64,000 bases of DNA from Mucilaginibacter dorajii (GCF_024808255.1 NZ_JANTYS010000008.1:186001-250000); one strand, 5' to 3'; counted from the stretch's first letter, positions 9,740-18,791 are shown. Notes: generated from the sequence alone by a model not told the origin. Translations and numbers: made by a program.

Positions 9740-9769
9740 GGCCCCCTTGCAAAAGGGGGCCTTTTTTTT
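9740..9769 (+). terminator. Intrinsic terminator of the atp operon
   Basis: Perfect GGCCCCCTT/AAGGGGGCC stem with a GCAA loop followed by eight T residues, 25 bases after the atpG stop. This is a textbook rho-independent terminator and marks the operon end. Confidence 0.93.
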
Positions 9770-9791
9770 GTAAAGTTTTTAGGCCGTGAAC

Positions 9792-9884
9792 TGTCATTCT
9801 GAACGTAGTGAAGAATCTAATCTGCGCCGTGTTTCTTTGCCCTGCAAGGTTCGCGAGTATATGCTTCGTGCTTCAGTATGACAA
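9792..9884. repeat. Palindromic repeat, TGTCATTCTGAACG family
   Basis: Begins ACTGTCATTCTGAACGTAGT and ends GCTTCAGTATGACA, so the ends are inverted copies. This is one of the dispersed palindromic families seen again at 31320-31540. No coding potential was seen. Confidence 0.7.
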
Positions 9885-9891
9885 ATCCACT

Positions 9892-9976
9892 ATGTCATTG
9901 CAAGGCACGAAGCAATCTCATGCTCTACAGGGCGGATCTGCACAGTTCGCGATTGCTTCGTACCTCGCAATGACAT
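9892..9976. repeat. Palindromic repeat, ATGTCATTGCGAGG family
   Basis: Left arm ATGTCATTGCAAGGCACGAA and right arm TTCGTACCTCGCAATGACAT form a near-perfect inverted repeat around a less conserved centre. A second full copy is at 14274-14357, with fragments near 30815 and 31590. It looks like a small non-autonomous palindromic element. Confidence 0.85.
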
Positions 9977-10051
9977 AGCCTTTATATTGCACAGTCCGCG
10001 AAATTTTACAACTCAGCACAACAGTGTAGAAAGCAGCCCTGTTGACTTTCC

Positions 10052-10513
10052 TTACAAAACAACCAGCTTCATCAGTGCCGTAATACACCCCGAATGCAAA
10101 CCTTCATGAAAAGGTAAAAACGCTATTGCTGTTTCGATAGAATCCATTACCACGCCGTAACGGGTATTCCAGGTAGGGTAATTGGTAAAAATGCCTTTGT
10201 TGAGATCAACTTCTAATTGATCAATTGTTGACAGGAACAGATCCTTAATGATCGTCACTTCATCGGCGTCTATAAAGCCGTCGGGTTTGGTATCGGGACG
10301 GTATGGGGTATAGTATTTATCGTCGGTAATGATGGGCACCCCTGCACGGGTATAGCAGATGCCTTGCTGTGCCGATATCATATGTGCAAGGTTCCAGATG
10401 ATGTTATTATTGAAACCGGAAGGGATGTGGTTAAGCTGGTCCACACTGAGGTCTTTGATCCGTTCCAATATAAATTCCCTTGGTTTACGTACAATTTCAA
10501 TTGATTTGAGCAT
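10052..10513 (-). CDS. DinB-like metal-dependent four-helix protein
   Basis: 153-residue cytoplasmic protein of the DinB/YfiT superfamily, whose members are often thiol transferases or damage-inducible proteins of unclear substrate. The metal triad is visible as His44 in NLAHM and His136/His140 in FHEGLHSG, spaced as in the family. No signal peptide. It stands alone on the minus strand, with its start facing the glycosyltransferase gene. The enzymatic reaction cannot be told from sequence. Confidence 0.83.
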   Translation of the reverse strand: MLKSIEIVRKPREFILERIKDLSVDQLNHIPSGFNNNIIWNLAHMISAQQGICYTRAGVPIITDDKYYTPYRPDTKPDGFIDADEVTIIKDLFLSTIDQLEVDLNKGIFTNYPTWNTRYGVVMDSIETAIAFLPFHEGLHSGCITALMKLVVL

Positions 10514-10618
10514 TTTAAGTGTTGATTTAGTGCGACTAAAGTATGAAGATTTGGGGTATTATTTGATCAAATTACTTAATCATGATAGCTACCTGTTTAA
10601 GGATTTGGGCTTTTATCA

Positions 10619-10626
10619 TACCTTTG
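10619..10626 (+). promoter_or_regulatory. Candidate promoter -7 box
   Basis: TACCTTTG matches the Bacteroidota TAnnTTTG box exactly. The predicted start of transcription is about 7 bases downstream, leaving roughly 20 bases before the ATG at 10652. The upstream -33 element is weak (TGTTTA near 10594). Confidence 0.55.
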
Positions 10627-10651
10627 CAGCTTAATTTTCAATAAAGGCTAA

Positions 10652-12376
10652 ATGCAGGATACCGCCATAAACAATACGCCGGCCCAAACCAGGTACAATA
10701 CGCCCATTCTTTATTTTCTGCTGGTTTGGACAGCCTTAAACATCCTGCAATCCTGCGCGCTTGAACTTCATGCCGATGAGGCCTATTACTGGGTTTACTC
10801 GCGCATGATGGATTGGGGCTTTTACTACCATCCGCCCATGGTAGCCGTATTTATCCGTATGGGCGATATGCTGATGCATAACGAGCTTGGCGTGAGGTTG
10901 GCGACTATACTGGCAAGTACCTGTGCCATATACCTTATGTGGCTGATGCTTAAAAGATATCAGGTAAGCGCCAAATGGTTTATTGTGCTGATATCAGGCA
11001 TCTGGGTTTTTCATATTTACGGTTTTATAGCCACGCCCGATTCACCCTTACTTTTCTTTGCAGTACTGTTTTACTTTTTTTACCAGCGATACCTGGATAA
11101 AGATAGCTGGCTTTTAGCGTTGATATTAGGTGTGGTAGTGGCCTGTTTGATGTATAGCAAATATCATGGGATACTGTTGGTGACTTTTACTTTGCTTGCC
11201 AATTTAAAGTTATTAAAGCGGCCTTCTTTTTACCTCATCGTATTGCTGGCCATCGGCTTATATGTGCCGCATATTTTGTGGCAATACCACCATGGTTTCC
11301 CGGCGCTTAATGTCAACTTGTTTGAGCGGGATGATACCATAAACTTTACTTTTGGCTTTACTTACCTGGGTATGCAACTGTTGCTTGGCGGGGCTTTTAC
11401 CAGTTGGTTTTTATTTTATAAAGGATTTACCACCAAAGTGCAGGACGTTTTTATGCGCACCATGCTGGTAAATGCGATAGGCATCTTCGTGTTTTTTTAC
11501 CTTAATACGTTTAAGGTAGATGTACAGCCGCATTACACCCTCATAGGCTTTGTACCGTTGGTGATGCTTACTTTAATTCATTTTAAGCAGGATGGTAAAA
11601 ATCCGCCCGCCTGGTTTTATAAACTAAGCATGGCCAACATAGCGCTGTTTGTTGTTTTTAGGATTTGTACCATCATCGGGTTCGACTTTTTGCAGCACGC
11701 CCCGCAGTTATCTACCTATTATGGCTTTCATAAATGGGCCGATGAAGTACACGCCAAAGCCGGCGACGCATATGTGGTGATGCGCGACGAATATCAAAAT
11801 CCATCTAAATATGATTTTTATACCAATTCGTTAAAAGGCTTTGGGTACGATTCAAAATATTACCGCACCACGCAGTTTGATATGTGGCCTTTTGAGGACG
11901 AGATGCAGCACAAAAAGGTGTATTTTCTTACTGATAGTAAAATACCGGGCGTAACTACAGATAGCATTAATAACTTAGGGAAATGGTATGGCGGCTGGAT
12001 TACCGATACCCGTACATATCAGAAAGTGGTATTTAAGCCGACATCTTATATCTTAACGGGAACTACAGGCAGTATACAAACTATCGACCTGGATATCACC
12101 AACCCCTATCCTTTTGCCATCAGCTTCAGCAATGAAGACATAACCCACCAGCTAAGTTTAGAGGCTTGCCTGTTTTTAGGAACGCAGCAGGTTGATACCC
12201 AAAAAGGCACCCCCGACTTTTATAACATTACAATAAAACCGGGGCAAGAGGCTCATTATCAATTTCCGTTTAAAGTACCGGCTAAAAAAGGATTATACCA
12301 GCTTTACTTTTCGCTCCGAACAGACCCTTTTACGGGCAGCAGGAATAGCGGCATCATAAAATTAACAGTTAAATAA
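10652..12376 (+). CDS. ArnT/PMT-type glycosyltransferase (GT39-like)
   Basis: 574-residue polytopic membrane enzyme. The acidic motif LHADEAYYW (Asp42, Glu43) lies in the first periplasmic loop, as in ArnT and protein mannosyltransferases that use lipid-linked sugars. About ten or more hydrophobic helices reach to residue 340, followed by a soluble C-terminal domain. Further family marks are YYHPPMVA and ATPDSPLLFF. It probably transfers a sugar from a polyprenyl carrier to lipid A, a glycan or a protein at the periplasmic face; donor and acceptor are unknown. Eleven bases separate it from the next gene. Confidence 0.87.
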   Translation: MQDTAINNTPAQTRYNTPILYFLLVWTALNILQSCALELHADEAYYWVYSRMMDWGFYYHPPMVAVFIRMGDMLMHNELGVRLATILASTCAIYLMWLMLKRYQVSAKWFIVLISGIWVFHIYGFIATPDSPLLFFAVLFYFFYQRYLDKDSWLLALILGVVVACLMYSKYHGILLVTFTLLANLKLLKRPSFYLIVLLAIGLYVPHILWQYHHGFPALNVNLFERDDTINFTFGFTYLGMQLLLGGAFTSWFLFYKGFTTKVQDVFMRTMLVNAIGIFVFFYLNTFKVDVQPHYTLIGFVPLVMLTLIHFKQDGKNPPAWFYKLSMANIALFVVFRICTIIGFDFLQHAPQLSTYYGFHKWADEVHAKAGDAYVVMRDEYQNPSKYDFYTNSLKGFGYDSKYYRTTQFDMWPFEDEMQHKKVYFLTDSKIPGVTTDSINNLGKWYGGWITDTRTYQKVVFKPTSYILTGTTGSIQTIDLDITNPYPFAISFSNEDITHQLSLEACLFLGTQQVDTQKGTPDFYNITIKPGQEAHYQFPFKVPAKKGLYQLYFSLRTDPFTGSRNSGIIKLTVK

Positions 12377-12387
12377 TACAATTACCC

Positions 12388-13416
12388 ATGATCAAAAAAA
12401 TATACCTATTTGCCATCTTTACAATAATAAGCTGCACCGCTGCAATGGCCCAGGAAACCATCGACGTGCATTTTAGCGCGTTGGGCTTTATGGATAACCG
12501 CGAGTACAAACCTTTTGTGCTGCGTTCCCATACTTACAATGGTATTCGTACCGAGCTTGATTTTGGTTTTAACGTTGATAGCCTTAACCACTTCATTTTT
12601 GGTGCTAACGGTATTCACGAGTTTGGTGCCCAGCCTTATTTTTTAAAGGTAAACCCGGTTGCCTATTACAGCTTTACCGGCAAAAGCTGGCTGTTTAACG
12701 CAGGCGCGTTCCCGCGTGAAGGTTTAATAAGCGATTATCCCCGCGCTTTATTAAATGATACCCTGCGTTACTATCGCCCCAATATTGAAGGTCTTTTGGC
12801 ACGGGTACATAACGATCATTTTGTTGAAACCGGTTGGATTGACTGGGTAAGCCGCCAAACCAATACCGATAGGGAACAGTTTATCTTCGGCTTCTCGGGT
12901 AAATACAAACCGGTTGTTAATGGTATGTTTTATGTATCGCATTATTTTATGTTAGAGCATGATGCCGGTGCTGCTATTGCCGTACCTAATGACAATATCA
13001 GGGACAATGGCGGGGGCCAGATCAGGTTAGGGCTCGACTTTGGGCACAAAACTTTTTTAGACTCATTGACAGTAGAAGCAGGTGGTATGATGTCATTAGA
13101 ACGGGTACGTGGTTTGGACGGTTTTCAGAAACCTGCCGGCTTTGTAGCTAATGCTTACTTTGGTTATCACCGTTTTGCTTTGTATGATGAATTTTATAAA
13201 GGCGAAGGCCATCATATTATGTACGGCGACGCGTTTTATGAAAAGAAAACGTATAACCGCATGGACATTATCTGGACACCTTTTTTATACAACAGGTTTA
13301 AGGGGCAGTTTATCCTGAGCTTTCATCAAACCCCCGGATACCAGATGAGTAACCAGGAAGCGTTTAGAATTACTTTTGACCTGGGCAGGCGTGTACTGGC
13401 AAGGTTAAAAGACTAA
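12388..13416 (+). CDS. Exported protein of unknown function
   Basis: 342 residues with a clear signal peptide (MIKKIYLFAIF...) and probable cleavage after AMAQ. The mature part is rich in aromatic and Gly residues, with alternating polar/nonpolar stretches and a C-terminal segment FRITFDLGRRVL that fits a beta-rich or outer-membrane protein. It lies 11 bases after the glycosyltransferase and 29 bases before the DUF2490 gene, so the three are probably one operon. I do not recognise a named domain. Confidence 0.75.
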   Translation: MIKKIYLFAIFTIISCTAAMAQETIDVHFSALGFMDNREYKPFVLRSHTYNGIRTELDFGFNVDSLNHFIFGANGIHEFGAQPYFLKVNPVAYYSFTGKSWLFNAGAFPREGLISDYPRALLNDTLRYYRPNIEGLLARVHNDHFVETGWIDWVSRQTNTDREQFIFGFSGKYKPVVNGMFYVSHYFMLEHDAGAAIAVPNDNIRDNGGGQIRLGLDFGHKTFLDSLTVEAGGMMSLERVRGLDGFQKPAGFVANAYFGYHRFALYDEFYKGEGHHIMYGDAFYEKKTYNRMDIIWTPFLYNRFKGQFILSFHQTPGYQMSNQEAFRITFDLGRRVLARLKD

Positions 13417-13445
13417 ATTGAATTTTTAATTAATACATATACCTT

Positions 13446-14171
13446 ATGCACCTAAAAAAACAATTAGCTCTTGCAGCTATCCTGTTATTTGTAGTTCCTG
13501 CAAAACTACGCGCGCAGGACAATCAGTTTTCGGCCTGGGGAGCCCTGTTTCATACCCAGAAGCTATCAAACCGTTGGGGATACTCGTTTGACGGCCAGTT
13601 ACGATCTCATGATGAGATCAGTTATTTAAAGCACATCCTGCTGCGCCCATCAGTTAACTATTACTTTGCCAAAAACAAGGTTGGGGCTTTGGGCTATGCC
13701 TATATTGCCACCTATGGCCGTACCCCGGCCGGAGATCAAACCTTTCGCCCCGAGCACCGCACCTGGGAGCAATTCATCTACTCGCATAAAATTGGTAAAG
13801 ATGTAGCCATGCAGCACCGTTTCCGGTTAGAGCAGCGTTACCTGGGCAACACTGCCGCTACAAAAAATGATCATTACTTTGCCCAGCGCATGCGTTACTT
13901 TGCCCGGGCGGTAGTACCCATAGGGAACGATTCGGTAGTATTTAATAAGGGGCCATTTGTAGCCTTACAGAACGAGGTATTTGTAAACATCCACAACAAA
14001 CAAAAAGTAAACAAACATTTTTTTGACCAAAACCGTGCCTATGTAGCCATTGGTTACCGCATCAATAAAATGATTGATGTAGAAACAGGGTATTTGAACC
14101 AATACATTAAACAGGCTGAGAGTTATACCTTGAACCACGTTGCGCAGTTGGCGTTTTATACAAGGTTTTAA
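13446..14171 (+). CDS. DUF2490 domain outer-membrane-like protein
   Basis: 241 residues: signal peptide ending near LRAQD, then an all-beta domain matching DUF2490. Visible family marks are FSAWGALFHTQKLS at the start of the mature protein, HILLRPSVNYYF, RTWEQFIY, the QHRFRLEQRY segment, and the C-terminal aromatic residue in LAFYTRF typical of outer-membrane barrels. Function is unknown in general. It is the last gene of the three-gene group. Confidence 0.82.
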   Translation: MHLKKQLALAAILLFVVPAKLRAQDNQFSAWGALFHTQKLSNRWGYSFDGQLRSHDEISYLKHILLRPSVNYYFAKNKVGALGYAYIATYGRTPAGDQTFRPEHRTWEQFIYSHKIGKDVAMQHRFRLEQRYLGNTAATKNDHYFAQRMRYFARAVVPIGNDSVVFNKGPFVALQNEVFVNIHNKQKVNKHFFDQNRAYVAIGYRINKMIDVETGYLNQYIKQAESYTLNHVAQLAFYTRF

Positions 14172-14273
14172 GAGCCTCACCTAAACAGCGAAGCTATCAT
14201 GAATGCCAAGAACAAATTAAAATACGAATAATCCTCTCCAAAGGAGAGGACTTTTGATTTGCCGCTTTATCCC

Positions 14274-14357
14274 ATGTCATTGCGAGGTACGAAGCAACCG
14301 CACGCATGCAAATCTGCTCTGTAATGTTCGCGATTGCTTCGTACCTCGCAATGACAT
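14274..14357. repeat. Palindromic repeat, ATGTCATTGCGAGG family (second copy)
   Basis: Arms ATGTCATTGCGAGGTACGAA and TTCGTACCTCGCAATGACAT are perfectly complementary at the ends and extend as GAAGCAA/TTGCTTC. The centre resembles that of the copy at 9892-9976, including GATCTGC/AATCTGC. It occupies the spacer between two convergent genes. Confidence 0.9.
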
Positions 14358-14371
14358 GATTATATAAACAG

Positions 14372-14425
14372 GATATTAAAACAGTAAAAGCGATGAGTCA
14401 TCATCGCTTTTACTGTTTTAATATC
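14372..14425. terminator. Perfect 25-bp inverted repeat, bidirectional terminator
   Basis: The arms 14372-14396 and 14401-14425 are exact reverse complements around the 4-base loop GTCA. The stem core is AAAACAGTAAAAGCGATGA and its complement. It sits between the convergent DUF2490 and DUF2807 genes and has T-rich flanks, so it can end transcripts from both sides. Confidence 0.8.
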
Positions 14426-14427
14426 AA

Positions 14428-14461
14428 GAACCCTCTCCTTTTGGAGAGGGCAGGGTGAGGC
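14428..14461 (-). terminator. Repeat-type terminator CCCTCTCC...GGAGAGGG
   Basis: The plus strand reads AACCCTCTCCTTTTGGAGAGGGCAGGGTGAGGCC in two joined parts: a CCCTCTCC/GGAGAGGG hairpin, then CAGGGTGAGGCC. It begins 3 bases beyond the stop of the DUF2807 gene. The same unit follows the second M1 gene at 17103-17138. Confidence 0.75.
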
Positions 14462-14464
14462 CTT

Positions 14465-15211
14465 CTACATCCTGCTCACATCTCCACTGCCAATCTTAGA
14501 AGTACTCACACTTTTAACACTGCCGGTATAATGAATATCACCCGAGCCAACTACTGAGGCATCTAATTTTGAACTTACGTTGATCTTAACATCGCCAGAG
14601 CCTGCTACACGTACGGCGGCGGTATTAGTTATAAAACGGGTTGCTGAGTAATCGCCGGAACCGGCTACACTTACGTTTGAATTTTCGGCGCTGCCGCTGA
14701 TGCTGATATCACCGGAACCAGCCAATACACAATCCAGGTTTTTAACGTCCAGCTTGCCGGTTAAATCGCCCGAGCCTGTCAGCTTTAATTTAAATGAATT
14801 GGCACGCAGGCCTTCTTTAAAGGATACATCGCCTGATCCAGAAAGGGTAACTCCATCAAGTTGCTTAGCCGATACATAGATGATGATCTTTTTATGCCCA
14901 CCATCAAACCAGTGCCAGTCGTTATCGCTTTTGGTGTATATTTTTAGTACACCGCCTTCAACCTCGGTAATGATGCGTTTGATCACATCGGCCGGTGCGG
15001 TTACCTTAACAGATTCGGTTGATCCCTGGGTAATTACCACATCAAAAGATCCCGAAACATTCACCGAACTAAAGCCGGAAAGGTGACGGTCTTCGGTATT
15101 GCTTTGGTCGTCATCGGCAACAATTTTAGCAACAGGCGCTTTTGCAATAGTATATTGTGCGCTACCGGTTGCCAGCGCTGCAACCAATAATACTTTACTT
15201 AAACACTTCAT
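14465..15211 (-). CDS. Head-GIN/DUF2807 repeat protein, exported
   Basis: 248 residues with a signal peptide ending near QYTIAKA. The rest is a beta-solenoid-type domain made of recurring GSGD turns: SGSGDV, TGSGDL, AGSGDI, AGSGDY, AGSGDV, VGSGDI and IGSGDV. This is the pattern of DUF2807, annotated as a putative autotransporter-like adhesin (head GIN) domain. It probably sits at the cell surface or in the periplasm; the ligand is unknown. Single gene between repeat-type terminators. Confidence 0.87.
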   Translation of the reverse strand: MKCLSKVLLVAALATGSAQYTIAKAPVAKIVADDDQSNTEDRHLSGFSSVNVSGSFDVVITQGSTESVKVTAPADVIKRIITEVEGGVLKIYTKSDNDWHWFDGGHKKIIIYVSAKQLDGVTLSGSGDVSFKEGLRANSFKLKLTGSGDLTGKLDVKNLDCVLAGSGDISISGSAENSNVSVAGSGDYSATRFITNTAAVRVAGSGDVKINVSSKLDASVVGSGDIHYTGSVKSVSTSKIGSGDVSRM

Positions 15212-15282
15212 AATTATATCGTTTTGTACCTATAAGACCCAGGTTATAAATAAAGGTTGCATGGGTGGTGAAAATAAAAGCT

Positions 15283-15376
15283 ACAGCCCCTCTAAATCTC
15301 CCCTAAAGGGGAGACTTTTTATTTTAAACCCTGTTTTTAAGCCCTCCCCTGAAGGGGAGGGTTTGGGTGGGGCTTC
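15283..15376. repeat. GCCCCTCTAAATCTCCCC...GGGTTTGGGTGGGGC element
   Basis: About 94 bases with a TCTCCCCTAAAGGGGAGA hairpin on the left and a CCCTCCCCTGAAGGGGAGGG hairpin on the right. The ends AGCCCCTCTAAATC and GGGTTTGGGTGGGGCT form an imperfect inverted pair. A second copy is at 36507-36606. The right end touches the stop codon of the M1 gene at 15377, so it can act as that gene's terminator. Confidence 0.85.
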
Positions 15377-17059
15377 TCAATTAACCAGCACCCCAATATA
15401 ATAATTAAAAGTATCAACCTCAATATTATCCTTGGTTGCACCGGCAAGGTCAACAGGTTTAAAGCGGGTTGTTGGGGTGATAAATTTATAGTCGCCGCCT
15501 TTAATGCGCACTTTAACCGGCATGGCAAAGTCTTTGGCATCGGTGCTGGTCCAGCGGGCAAGGGTTTTGCCATCGCGCACTAACAGTTCCAGTATAGGCA
15601 GGGTTTTGTAGTGCAGGTATTGGTCAAATACCGGCGCTAAATTCATGCCCGCTTCTTTACAGATGTAGTCAACAACCTGGTTGTAAGTAACGGTTTGGTG
15701 ATAGAATGTTTTGTTTAAACCACGCAGGATGCCACGCCACTTTTCATCATCATTGATAATGGTGCGGATCATGTTGAGCATGTTGCCGCCTTTGTAATAC
15801 ATATCGCCCGATCCTTCTTTGTTTACCCCATAGCTGCCGATAATTGGCCTGTCGTTAACAATAGCCATGCGGGTACCGTGTACGTATTCCTGCCCGGCCT
15901 GTTTGCCATAAAAGGTTTCTACAAATAACGACTCCGAGTAATTGGTAAAGCTTTCGTGTATCCACATATCGGCAAGGTCTTTAGAGGTGATGTTGTTGCC
16001 AAACCATTCGTGCCCGCTTTCGTGAACCACAATAAAATCCCATTTTAAACCCCAGCCTGTGCCAGACAAATCACGACCGAGATAGCCATTTTGATAATGG
16101 TTACCGTAAGCGGTACCGCTTTGGTGTTCCATCCCCAGGTGATGGCTTTCAATTAATTTGTAACCATCTTCATAAAAAGGGTAGGGGCCAAACCAGTGTT
16201 CAAAAGCTTTAAGCATGCGGGGAGCATCAAGTCCCCATTGGGCTTTGGCTTTGTTCAGGTTATAGCTCAGCGGCCAAAAATCCATGGTTAGTTTGCCTTT
16301 TTCGCCATCATACACGCCTTCGTAGTGGGTATAATCGCCAATGTTTGCTTCGATATCGTAGTTGTTGATAGGGTTTGATACAAACCAGTCGAATTTGGTG
16401 TAACCATTTTTCAAATCGGTTACCTTACGTAACCTACCGTTTGATACATCTTTTAAGCCGGTTGGCACGCTGATACTGATCAGGGCGCTATCAACCTCAT
16501 CGGCCTGCTGATCTTTAGTTGGCCACCATACGCTGGCACCCATGCCCTGGCAGGCTGTTGAAACCCATGCGTGACCTAAGGAGTCGGTATTATACTCAAC
16601 ACCGCCATCCCATGGCGCACGTTTGGCAATGGTTGGGTTGCCCGAGTAATAAACGGTAAACTCGTCCTTGCTGCCTTTGGTAATGTTTTTAGGGAAGCTT
16701 AAAAACACGGCGTTAGACTCGCGGGTATATTTTAACTCCTTGCCTTTGTAAACTACTTTTTCGATGGTAAGGTTATTCCACAAATCGAATTGTAATTTAT
16801 CAAAATCAGCATCGGCAGTAAACTTAAACAGCACGCTGCCACTGATGAATTTTTTATCGATATCAAACTTCACATCCAGGTGATAATAGTTGATATCATA
16901 ACAGGTACGTAAAGGCGTAGTTAACGATCCGCGTAGCGTATCAGCCCGTGTAAATTTCTCTTTCACCGTACCCAATTGCGCCTGCGCGGACATAAAAGCG
17001 CCGCCCGCCAGTAAAAGGCTCATTGATAATTTGTATAGATATTTAGTTTTCATGTTCAT
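15377..17059 (-). CDS. M1 family (gluzincin) metallopeptidase, copy 1
   Basis: 560-residue secreted zinc peptidase. A signal peptide ends near SAQAQL. The active site is HESGH at 346-350 with the third zinc ligand Glu369 in WIHES. GMEHQS (309-314) takes the place of the family's GxMEN exopeptidase motif. It lacks the long C-terminal helical domain of classical aminopeptidase N, so it is a short M1 form. The paralogue 79 bases upstream is highly similar along its length, showing tandem duplication. It probably trims extracellular or periplasmic peptides; substrate unknown. Confidence 0.92.
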   Translation of the reverse strand: MNMKTKYLYKLSMSLLLAGGAFMSAQAQLGTVKEKFTRADTLRGSLTTPLRTCYDINYYHLDVKFDIDKKFISGSVLFKFTADADFDKLQFDLWNNLTIEKVVYKGKELKYTRESNAVFLSFPKNITKGSKDEFTVYYSGNPTIAKRAPWDGGVEYNTDSLGHAWVSTACQGMGASVWWPTKDQQADEVDSALISISVPTGLKDVSNGRLRKVTDLKNGYTKFDWFVSNPINNYDIEANIGDYTHYEGVYDGEKGKLTMDFWPLSYNLNKAKAQWGLDAPRMLKAFEHWFGPYPFYEDGYKLIESHHLGMEHQSGTAYGNHYQNGYLGRDLSGTGWGLKWDFIVVHESGHEWFGNNITSKDLADMWIHESFTNYSESLFVETFYGKQAGQEYVHGTRMAIVNDRPIIGSYGVNKEGSGDMYYKGGNMLNMIRTIINDDEKWRGILRGLNKTFYHQTVTYNQVVDYICKEAGMNLAPVFDQYLHYKTLPILELLVRDGKTLARWTSTDAKDFAMPVKVRIKGGDYKFITPTTRFKPVDLAGATKDNIEVDTFNYYIGVLVN

Positions 17060-17102
17060 ATGTTATTCAGTGAATGTACGTTCCGCAAAGCAGCCTGCTT
17101 TT

Positions 17103-17138
17103 AAGAACCCTCTCCTTTGGAGAGGGCAGGGTGAGGCT
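17103..17138 (-). terminator. Repeat-type terminator between the two M1 genes
   Basis: A CCCTCTCC/GGAGAGGG hairpin followed by CAGGGTGAGGCTT, directly next to the stop of the upstream M1 copy. It is the same unit as at 14428-14461. Confidence 0.75.
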
Positions 17139-18791
17139 TTAATCGATTAGCTCCCCCACGTAAAAATTCATTTTATCAAATTCAATATTATCCTTGTTAG
17201 CCCCTTCTACATCAACAGGAGTAAAGCGGGTAGTTGGGGTAATAAATTTGTATTCGCCGCCTTTTACGCGTACCAAAACAGGCATAGTAAAATCTTTGGC
17301 ATTGGCTATCCAGCGGCTGCAAAATTTGCCGCGTACCGTGGTAAACTCCAATATGGGCAGATCTTTATAATGTAGATACTGGTCAAATACAGACAGCAGG
17401 TTTTTGCCCGATTTTTCGTTGATGTAATTAACCACCTGGTTGTAGGTTACCGTTTGGTGATAAAAAGTTTTGTTGAGGCCACGCAGGATATCGCGCCATT
17501 TTTCATCATCGTTAATAATGGTGCGTATCATGTTAAGCACAACCGCGCCTTTAGGGTACATATCTCCCGATCCCTCTTTGTTTACATTGTAGGGACCAAC
17601 AACAGGGCTATCATTGCTAATACCACTCCGCAGGCCAAAGTTATATTCCTGCCCGGCCGCTTTGCCCCAGTTATCCTCAATAAACAACGATTCGGAGTAG
17701 CAGGTAAAACTCTCGTGGATCCACATATCGCCCAGGTCTTTACCGGTGATGTTATTACCAAACCATTCGTGCCCGCTCTCGTGAATAATAATGTAATCCC
17801 ATTTTTTACCCCAGCCGGTTCCCGACATATCGTACCCAAGGTAGCCATTTAAAAAGTGGTTGCCATAGGCCGTGGCGCTCTGGTGTTCCATGCCCAAATG
17901 TGGGGTTTCTACCAGTTTATAGCCATCCTCATAAAAAGGATAGGGGCCAAACCAGTGTTCAAAAGCTTTCAGCATGGGCCTTGCATTGATGCCGAAATGT
18001 TCTTTGGCTTTTGCCAGGCTGGCGGGTAGTACCCAGTAGTCCATGGTGAGCTTGCCTTTTTCGCCCATGTAGGTATCTCCAAAGTGAACGTAATCGCCAA
18101 TGTTGGCTACCACATCATAATTGTTGATGGGGTTGGCCACAAACCAATCAAACCTGGTATAGCCATCGGTAAGTGGCGTAACTTTACGCAGGCGGCCGTT
18201 TGATACATCTTTTAGTCCTTTAGGTACGCTGATGCTGATAAGCATGCTATCAACCTCATCGCTCAAATGATCTTTATCAGGCCACCAGATGCTGGCGCCA
18301 ACACCCTCGCAGGCGGTTACTACCCAGGGTTTGCCCAATGAATCTTTTTTGAAAACCAGGCCGCCGTCCCAGGGCGCGTTTAAAGCTACGGTTGGCTTGC
18401 CCGAGTAAAATACCGTAAACTGATCTTTACTGCCTTTGGCTATAGTTTTTGGGAAAGTAACAAATACCGCGTTGGCATCCCTTTTAAACGGAACGGGTTT
18501 GCCTTTATAAGTCACCCTATCCACCGTTAAATTGGCAAACAGATCAAACTGGAGTTTGGTAAAATCTTCCGTTGCCGTAAACTTAAACAGGTTACTGCCG
18601 CTGATGGTGCGCTGGGCGATGTTGAATTTCACATCCAGGTGGTAGTAATTGATATCGTAACAGGTACGGAGAGGTGTAAGGTTGCCCCGCAGGCTGTCGG
18701 CATGGGTAAAGGTTTCTTTTTCTTTGAGGAGCTGGGCTTTGGCAGTAATAGCGCCAATTGATAGCAGGATAATGAGAAAACGTAGTTTCAT
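17139..18791 (-). CDS. M1 family (gluzincin) metallopeptidase, copy 2
   Basis: 550-residue paralogue of the downstream gene with the same order of motifs: signal peptide ending near AKAQL, GMEHQS, HESGHEWFGNNIT and MWIHES. All zinc ligands and the catalytic Glu are intact, so both copies should be active. The best conserved stretches between copies are the catalytic core and the C-terminal segment around WRGILRGLNKTFYHQTVTY (WRDILRGLNKTFYHQTVTY here). Differences cluster in surface loops and in the active-site neighbourhood after the HESGH helix, compatible with diverged substrate choice. Confidence 0.92.
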   Translation of the reverse strand: MKLRFLIILLSIGAITAKAQLLKEKETFTHADSLRGNLTPLRTCYDINYYHLDVKFNIAQRTISGSNLFKFTATEDFTKLQFDLFANLTVDRVTYKGKPVPFKRDANAVFVTFPKTIAKGSKDQFTVFYSGKPTVALNAPWDGGLVFKKDSLGKPWVVTACEGVGASIWWPDKDHLSDEVDSMLISISVPKGLKDVSNGRLRKVTPLTDGYTRFDWFVANPINNYDVVANIGDYVHFGDTYMGEKGKLTMDYWVLPASLAKAKEHFGINARPMLKAFEHWFGPYPFYEDGYKLVETPHLGMEHQSATAYGNHFLNGYLGYDMSGTGWGKKWDYIIIHESGHEWFGNNITGKDLGDMWIHESFTCYSESLFIEDNWGKAAGQEYNFGLRSGISNDSPVVGPYNVNKEGSGDMYPKGAVVLNMIRTIINDDEKWRDILRGLNKTFYHQTVTYNQVVNYINEKSGKNLLSVFDQYLHYKDLPILEFTTVRGKFCSRWIANAKDFTMPVLVRVKGGEYKFITPTTRFTPVDVEGANKDNIEFDKMNFYVGELID

